Below, piece after piece: positions 8,374 through 13,020 of a DNA stretch of 13,020 nucleotides. Made by a program: the position numbers and the translations under genes. Numbering within the stretch: position 1 is the stretch's first letter; each line of letters opens with the position of its first letter. The stretch is from an uncultured Collinsella sp. (GTDB taxonomy: Bacteria > Actinomycetota > Coriobacteriia > Coriobacteriales > Coriobacteriaceae): NCBI GenBank assembly GCA_900765185.1, contig CAAFQT010000277.1:1-13020 (forward strand). The letters run 5' to 3'. The notes beneath the pieces were generated by a model. The model did no database searches and was not told the DNA's origin. It saw only the letters and a program-made list of their open reading frames with translations.

Positions 8374-9780
8374 TCAGTCGATATACATGTCCTCCAACGT
8401 GACGATTCGCCAATCTTCGCGCGCGGCGAGCTTCTTTTTTGCAGCGGCACTCACATCGTGTTTGCAGAACAGCATGAAATGAAAAGCGGCATACCCTTTT
8501 ACTAGGCCTCGTTTGCTTTCGAGGTCGTCAATCTCTGCCGACTCGTCAAACGACTCCCTATATTTGCACTCTCCAACAACTAGACGCTTTGAAACCCGAT
8601 CTGCAGCCAGAACATCAATATCGTCCTGAGCCCGCTTGGCGGGATTTGTTCCCCACCACGACGACACCGTCGTTGCCGGAATTGGCAACTCGCCCCGTTT
8701 CGCCCGCTCGACCATCCACTCGGCACACAAGGCTTCGAACCGATGGCCCAGGTATTCGTTCAGTTGCTCTTCTGGAAGCGCGTTGACGACCGCCTGCCCT
8801 AAGCCCGCCTCGATATCGGACGAATACGGCATGACGAACCGGAACCAAAACGCATAGCACGGCTCGGACAGTCGATATATTCCGCGCTTGCTTGTTTCGG
8901 GGTTCTCGCCAAACGGAACGGCCTTTTCTATGATTCCTACCGATTCCAACGCCTTGAGATAGCGAGGCAGCGTTGTCTGGGCGATTCCCACGCGGTCGGC
9001 AATCTGCTTCGCACGGTTTGCACCGGCAGCAACAGCCCGCAAGATCGAGTTGTATATTGCCGGCTCCTGGAACTCCTGACGAATCAGGCCCTCCGGCTCA
9101 CCATAGAGAAACCCCATGGGATCAAAGTAGAGCCGTGCCAGGTTCTCTTTGAGCCCCACGCTCGAATCCAGCTGCTGCAGATAGTATGGAACGCCGCCAA
9201 AGCAGCCATAGAATTTAAAGGCATCTTGAGCGTTCAAGCCCGGAAGCATCTTGGCGGCGTCCTTAAATCCAAGATCGTGCACTTTGATTTGGGCCGTGCG
9301 CCGACCAAACAGGGGACTTTTGCGCCCCAGCACACTGCTTTCCATAAAACCCTGGTTGCTGCCGCAAAGAATAAGAAAGGCGCTCGTTTCCTTGAAGGCC
9401 CTATCGATGGCAACCTGGAAAATCGAGGGCAGCGCCTCGTTGCGCATCGCCGCATAGGGGAACTCGTCGAACACAAAGACAAATCGCTCGGCGCGTGCTC
9501 GATCGGCGATAAAGGACAGCGCGTCAGTCCAAGATGAGAATCCGCCAAGCGATGCGGGAAGATTGAAAAAGCGAGCGATAGCGCGATTGAAATCTGCGAG
9601 GTTGTCGGCATCGCTTTGCTCGAGAGCGGTAAACGAGAGCGTCCGTTTACCGCGGCAGAACTCGTTGATCAGCGTCGTCTTTCCCACGCGTCGACGACCG
9701 TACACAACGGCCATCTGAAATGAACGCTGCTCATAAAGGGATTCGAGTTTTGCAAGCTCCGCTTCGCGCCCGACAAACAT
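8374..9780 (-). CDS. P-loop ATPase with winged-helix and nuclease-like C-terminal domain (ATPase_2/DUF234 type)
   Basis: The 468-residue protein resembles the 'archaeal-type' AAA ATPases found as orphan genes in archaea and gut bacteria. Visible features are N-terminal FVGRExEL (2-9), Walker A G28-RRRV-G33-K34-T35, Walker B VFVFDEF (101-107, D105/E106), and CGSN (139-142) at the sensor-1 position. A winged-helix-like segment follows (about 245-290, with AKQIADRVGIAQTTLPRYLKAL). The last 130 residues match the DUF234 style, with DDID (386-389) and GECKYRE (403-409) laid out as a PD-(D/E)xK nuclease-like core. I know no firm biochemical role for the family. The start is supported by GGGAG 7 nt upstream. 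Base composition is lower in GC than the neighbouring replication genes, which suggests acquisition. A nested palindrome covers its putative promoter, so autoregulation through the winged helix is possible. Confidence 0.85.
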   Translation of the reverse strand: MFVGREAELAKLESLYEQRSFQMAVVYGRRRVGKTTLINEFCRGKRTLSFTALEQSDADNLADFNRAIARFFNLPASLGGFSSWTDALSFIADRARAERFVFVFDEFPYAAMRNEALPSIFQVAIDRAFKETSAFLILCGSNQGFMESSVLGRKSPLFGRRTAQIKVHDLGFKDAAKMLPGLNAQDAFKFYGCFGGVPYYLQQLDSSVGLKENLARLYFDPMGFLYGEPEGLIRQEFQEPAIYNSILRAVAAGANRAKQIADRVGIAQTTLPRYLKALESVGIIEKAVPFGENPETSKRGIYRLSEPCYAFWFRFVMPYSSDIEAGLGQAVVNALPEEQLNEYLGHRFEALCAEWMVERAKRGELPIPATTVSSWWGTNPAKRAQDDIDVLAADRVSKRLVVGECKYRESFDESAEIDDLESKRGLVKGYAAFHFMLFCKHDVSAAAKKKLAAREDWRIVTLEDMYID

Positions 9781-9793
9781 TATGCACTCCCGA

Positions 9794-9828
9794 ATTATGC
9801 AGGGTCGAATAATTCACACTTGCATAAT
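9794..9828. promoter_or_regulatory. Nested 35-bp palindrome upstream of the ATPase gene
   Basis: Outer arms ATTATGCA (9794-9801) and TGCATAAT (9821-9828) and an inner GAATAATTC (9807-9815) are all symmetric about base 9811. A third ATTATGCA copy lies at 9779-9786, across the ATPase start codon. On the minus strand the right outer arm contains TATTAT (9829-9824), a 5/6 match to the -10 box, which would place the transcription start inside the palindrome. No good -35 box is seen. The arrangement fits a repressor operator. Confidence 0.5.
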
Positions 9829-9928
9829 ATCTCATAATCTACCTAGCCGAGCCGGCCCCCGACATTTTCTGCATCCAGCTAGATAACAAAATGCCGAACC
9901 GCCGCTCGAGGTGGCGCTCATGACGGCA

Positions 9929-9937
9929 TGGTATAAT
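9929..9937 (+). promoter_or_regulatory. Extended -10 promoter for the 158-residue membrane protein gene
   Basis: TGG-TATAAT combines a perfect -10 hexamer (9932-9937) with the TG extension. The -35 position at 17-nt spacing reads AGGTGG, so recognition would rely on the extended element. Transcription would begin near 9944, giving a leader of about 30 nt to the ATG at 9973 with GGAGG in between. This is the best promoter match in the window. Confidence 0.6.
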
Positions 9938-9972
9938 TTGATTGTCACAGATAGCAATTTGGAGGTGCCCCC

Positions 9973-10449
9973 ATGAATGCCCCCGACGCGCTCCAAAACA
10001 TCCGCTCAAAACACCCCGTTGCATATGTGGTTCTCTATCTCTTTGTCGGCTGGGCATTGCTGGTTGTCATCACCCATGCTATAGCCTTTGGAGCAGAGCT
10101 GTTGATAGCCAGCTCGGACCAGCCCGTCGTCAAATGGGAAGCAGCCGATGAGTGCACCGATGGAACCCGAACTGTTTACTACAACAGCCCGTCCCTCTAC
10201 CAAGAGTTCAAGGTCAAGATAAAGGACTTCAAGATTGTCGATGCCGAGCCAGGCGTTTATTTGGCAATCGGAGCAACCGTCAACGCGGAACAGGTCGAGT
10301 ACACGGATAGCCATGCGACGTATCGTATCGACCTCAGCATCCTAGGCCGACCGTCACGCACCTGTCTGCTCGAATGCGATATACGCGGCACTGCGTTGCA
10401 CATGTCCGAAGTACAGATGCGCCCGAACAAAGAACCCCTGAAGAGTTAG
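9973..10449 (+). CDS. Small single-span membrane protein of unknown function
   Basis: The 158-residue product, the only plus-strand gene in the window, is not recognised. A short polar N-terminus (1-15) precedes one strong hydrophobic segment (about 17-45). A soluble domain of about 110 residues follows that alternates charged and hydrophobic residues as in a beta-rich fold, for example EFKVKIKDFKIVD (78-90) and YRIDLSILG (117-125), with cysteines C61, C131 and C135. With a basic residue before the helix only weakly present, orientation is uncertain, but an outward-facing domain is likely. The start is well supported by GGAGG 7 nt upstream and an extended -10 promoter. It is divergent from the ATPase gene and convergent with the DUF4160 gene. 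Sampled rows inside it are near 45% GC, the lowest in the window, suggesting recent acquisition. Confidence 0.75.
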   Translation: MNAPDALQNIRSKHPVAYVVLYLFVGWALLVVITHAIAFGAELLIASSDQPVVKWEAADECTDGTRTVYYNSPSLYQEFKVKIKDFKIVDAEPGVYLAIGATVNAEQVEYTDSHATYRIDLSILGRPSRTCLLECDIRGTALHMSEVQMRPNKEPLKS

Positions 10450-10478
10450 CAGCCCTAGGTCCAACGAGCAACTCTCAG
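10438..10478. terminator. Hairpin spanning the ends of two convergent genes
   Basis: CTGAAGAGTT (10438-10447) pairs with AACTCTCAG (10470-10478) as a 9-bp stem with one bulged A and a 22-nt loop. It includes the stop codons of both convergent genes, at 10447-10449 (plus) and 10475-10477 (minus). A shared bidirectional terminator would be expected here, but neither side has a clear T-run, so the call is tentative. Confidence 0.3.
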
Positions 10479-10747
10479 CAGTAGAACGATAGCCCACCGG
10501 TTGTTTCTTTCCAACGCTTGCAAATCAATGCATGGTTAGATGAAACAAACTGCATGATATCGCGTAAATCCCGAGCAGGAATGTCACCCTTGTTATGGGC
10601 CAGCTTGCACCCGCCGGAGCGAGTAAGCCATATCTTGGTTGCCTCGGCAGTGGGGCGCTTGACCGCAACGTGAACATGGACAGGTTCGCCGTTCTCCCCC
10701 GTCCAGAAGAAGATGATGTACGGCCCGAGTCGAAACAGACTAGGCAT
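10475..10747 (-). CDS. DUF4160 domain protein
   Basis: The 90-residue protein fits the DUF4160 family: opening MPSLFRLGPYIIFF (1-14), the signature EPVHVHV (21-27, family form PPHxHV), a KIWL strand (38-41), and a C-terminal helix ARDLRDIMQFVSSNHALICKRWKE (58-81). The frame is open further upstream to 10921, but only the ATG at 10745-10747 gives the family N-terminus. It overlaps the end of the preceding 86-residue gene by 8 bp, with an AAGGCGG ribosome-like sequence inside that gene. DUF4160 proteins are commonly encoded with a small partner and are suspected toxin-antitoxin components; their activity is not established. Here the partner is the upstream gene, and the overlap implies fixed expression ratio. 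Confidence 0.82.
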   Translation of the reverse strand: MPSLFRLGPYIIFFWTGENGEPVHVHVAVKRPTAEATKIWLTRSGGCKLAHNKGDIPARDLRDIMQFVSSNHALICKRWKETTGGLSFYC

Positions 10748-11000
10748 AGACTCGTCCGCCTTCGTAGGCAAAACGCAGGATGAGCGGGGCATTGTTACGC
10801 ACGAAATCATCGAGTTCTTTGAGGTCCGCTTCGCTAAAGCCCTCGTGTGACACCCAATTGAATGCCGGCAAGATACACTCCGCTGTGTCAAAACCCCAAT
10901 CGCACGGGCGCTCCACAACAACCTTCACCGTGTTGTCCTCCCGGACTTCGGAATACGAAACCTGCGTATCGTCCTCAAGGCGGACATATTCCCACATCAT
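10740..11000 (-). CDS. Small acidic protein, unrecognised, paired with the DUF4160 gene
   Basis: The 86-residue protein is rich in Glu/Asp, with no membrane segment or recognised motif. It begins MMWEYVRLEDDTQVSYSEV, a strand-rich part, and continues through VKVVVERP (25-32) and DWGFDTAECILPAFNWVSHEGF (34-55). It ends with a helix EADLKELDDFVRNNAPLILRF (57-77). GGAG lies 7 nt before the first of two consecutive ATG codons (10998-11000). Its 3' end overlaps the DUF4160 start by 8 bp, so the two form one unit. The order of small acidic protein then DUF4160 protein resembles an antitoxin-toxin pair. It does not look like the DUF2442 partner often seen with DUF4160. It starts 54 bp after dnaX with no strong terminator between, so read-through from dnaX is possible. 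Confidence 0.78.
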   Translation of the reverse strand: MMWEYVRLEDDTQVSYSEVREDNTVKVVVERPCDWGFDTAECILPAFNWVSHEGFSEADLKELDDFVRNNAPLILRFAYEGGRVYA

Positions 11001-11054
11001 AAGCTCGCTCCGTTCAAAGTGTGCTCTTCTTGAGCAGTATACCCGCCTGCGCAG

Positions 11055-12999
11055 CTACTCCACCGGCTTGAAGATGGTGGACTGGCCAAAGACGTTGCGG
11101 ATGAGGGCTTTGGCCTCGTCCTCGGTCTGCGGGATGCTTGGGGCTGCGCCTTGATGGCCGAAGGGGCTGTCCGCGCCGGGGTTGGACTCCCAAGGGGCTG
11201 CGGGTGCGTCGTCGCCGGCAGGAGCAGGCGTCGCGGGCGCGGGAGTCGCAGCCGCAGCGGCGGGTTTGGTCGCGGGCGCCGCGGCCGACACCTCGAACGG
11301 GGGCAGATCGTCCCCGCCCGCATCGGCAGCAAAACCGCCGACCATGGCATCGTCGTAGGGAACCTGCTCGGATTCCCACGGCGCAGACGGCGCAGCGGGC
11401 TGAGCCTTGGGAGCAGACGCGCGCTCGGGCGCACGGGGTGCGGGCTCGGTCGGGAGCTTACCCGTGGCAGGAGCGCCGGCAGGGTTGTCGGAGCGCAGCC
11501 AGGGAGCCTTGCCCAGGTCGGATGACTTGGACGCAGGCGCGACAGGCTTGGGCGCGGACGCCGGGGCAGCAGGCTTAAGCGTGGCGGGCTTAGGCGCCGA
11601 CGGAGTCGGTGCCATCACCGGCGTCGTTTGGTGCTGCGGAGCGCTGGCACTCGAGGATACAGGAGCCGCCGAGGACACGGGTTGCGGGTCCGCAGATACC
11701 GCAGCCCGTGCAGATGGAGAATGCTCCTCATGTTGAGGAGCCGGCGTGCCACCCCCATCCAGGACATAGTCGACGGTGCGACGACCGAAGACCGCACTGA
11801 CTGTCGGCAAGACCACCGACTGCGTGTCGGCGCGTCCGAGCATCTTGATGGCAAAGGTCGAGCCCGCGGGGAACGAGACCGTGAGCTTGGAGCCGTCGTC
11901 GGCCGTGGCGCGGGCGTTGAGCAAAAGCCCTGCGTAGGAGGCCTGACGAGCCTTGACGCGCTCGACGACCTCGGCCCATTTGCGCTGGAGCTCGCCGGCG
12001 TCCTCGACCGCGGGGGTCTCGGCGGCGCCGGCGGCGGCAACCTGAGCGGCAGTATTGGACTTGGATACCGGCACGGTCGATGCAGCAGGCGCGGGAGCCG
12101 GAGCCGCAACGGGTTGAGGTGCAGGCGTTACCGGTTTGGACGCGGGAGCCGTGGACTTGGGCGCAGGCTGGGCTGCCGGAACAGCAGTGCCGCGATCCCA
12201 AGGCATGCCGCCCTGATGCGCGGACGTAGCAGCGGGGGCAGTGGATGCCGCCGGAGCGGCAGCGCGGGCGCCCGAAATGAGCGTCGGCTGCTGGGCAGCA
12301 ACTGGCACGGATGCTGCAGGCGCGGCAGCCTGAGCAGCAGCCACGCTCGCCGGAACGGCGGCGTTGGCAACCATGGCCTCCAGGCGTGCCACGCGCTCAG
12401 CCAAAGCTTCAATCGTTAAATCGGCCTCGGGACGCGTCAGGCGGGTGCAGGCGATCTCGAGCACCAGGCGCACGTCGCTCGCACCCCTCATCTCCAAGGC
12501 GGCATCGTCGAGCACCGTCAGAACGCGAGCCAAACGATCGGCAGGATGCTCGCCAAAGGCAGCGGCCTCGGCAGCAAGCGTCTCGGCCTGCTCGGAGCCG
12601 CCCTCAAACAGCTCGGCACGGGCACCGGCAACGCAGGCAACGTACACGTCACGCACATGCGCCACCAGGTCGCGCGTCAGCTCCAGCAGGTCATTGCCTT
12701 CCTCGACCTGCGCGCGAATCAGCCCATAGAGCTCGGCAACATCGCGATCGGCAATGGCGCGGGAAAACTCGCCCAGGATCTGGTCCGAAACCTCACCCAA
12801 AAGCGAGCGGGCATCGTCCGCATGCACAGAACCGTTGCCAAAGACGCTCAGCTGCTCCAGCGTGGACAACGCGTCGCGCATGCCGCCCTTGGCATGGCGT
12901 GCCACGATGGCAAGCGCCTCGTCATCGTAATCGAAGCCCTCCTGCTCGCACACGTATGCCAGGCGATGCTCGATATCCTCGTTACCGATGCGGTGGAAA
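11055..12999 (-). CDS. dnaX: DNA polymerase III subunits gamma/tau, N-terminus missing
   Basis: This is the clamp-loader ATPase subunit that places the beta clamp on DNA and, as tau, links polymerase cores. The visible 647 residues begin at FHRIGNEDIEHRL, the segment after the ATPase core; about 170-180 residues with the P-loop and zinc finger are missing. Next are the sensor-2 block GGMRDALSTLEQL (about 38-50) and the helical collar domain (to about 210). An Ala/Pro-rich linker (215-330) leads to a folded C-terminal domain (about 335-415, from ELQRKWAEVVERVK to RRTVDYVLDG). A second long Ala/Pro tail ends in ALIRNVFGQSTIFKPVE. The tail carries repeated PW motifs. No internal A-rich frameshift site for a short gamma form was seen. 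The reading frame appears to start at a GTG (12951-12953), but that codon is internal. Bases from 13000 on are adapter. Confidence 0.96.
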
Positions 13000-13020
13000 A
13001 GATCGGAAGAGCGTCGTGTA
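13000..13020. other. Illumina TruSeq adapter remnant (not genomic)
   Basis: The final 21 bases begin AGATCGGAAGAGC and continue GTCGTGTA, exactly matching the start of the standard Illumina TruSeq read-through adapter as I know it. The dnaX frame is intact up to 12998; the codon spanning 12999-13001 and everything beyond is altered by the adapter. The window therefore ends at an untrimmed contig or read end. Confidence 0.95.

Noticed and set aside
11055..12953. Programmed frameshift in dnaX producing a short gamma subunit
   Set aside because: No A-AAA-AAG type slippery run was found in the visible part; the Ala/Pro linkers are encoded by GC-rich codons.

Overview
The window looks like a chromosomal contig end from a high-GC, anaerobic, host-associated actinobacterium of the class Coriobacteriia, most likely Collinsella or a close relative. 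The evidence is the GC-rich coding style (sampled 60-base rows give about 62-73% GC in the housekeeping genes), a pyruvate:ferredoxin oxidoreductase of anaerobes, and a DnaX with a very long Ala/Pro-rich tail. The genus is inferred from general style, not from a search. Nearly everything is on the minus strand, so transcription runs from high to low coordinates.

Right end (11055-13020): the C-terminal two thirds of dnaX, the DNA polymerase III gamma/tau clamp-loader subunit. Its reading frame runs toward the window edge, but the last 21 bases (13000-13020) are an Illumina TruSeq adapter and not genome. Middle (8374-11000): an accessory block of lower GC (sampled rows about 45-58%). It holds a small overlapping gene pair (an unrecognised 86-residue protein followed by a DUF4160 protein), a plus-strand gene for a membrane-anchored protein of 158 residues, and a P-loop ATPase of the ATPase_2/DUF234 type. 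The ATPase has a nested palindrome over its putative promoter. Next (7323-8253) come ybaB and recR. In most bacteria dnaX, ybaB and recR are adjacent, so the accessory block appears to be an insertion into a conserved DNA-repair/replication cluster.

Left-centre (3391-7079): a tight three-gene operon. It encodes a membrane-anchored extracytoplasmic protein with a Gly/Ser linker, a Ser/Thr-kinase-like protein with a four-helix membrane tail, and an FHA-domain protein. The first two genes overlap by ATGA and the third starts 3 bp after the second. This is a plausible complete sense-phosphorylate-recognise relay of unknown purpose. Its leader carries two matching palindromes exactly 73 bp apart and an intrinsic-terminator-like hairpin directly in front of the ribosome binding site.

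Left end (1-2939): nifJ, pyruvate:ferredoxin oxidoreductase, truncated by the window edge. A 451-bp intergenic region separates it from the kinase operon and contains a repeat-like hairpin element, alternative inverted repeats, and a perfect 16-bp palindrome just upstream of the nifJ ribosome binding site.
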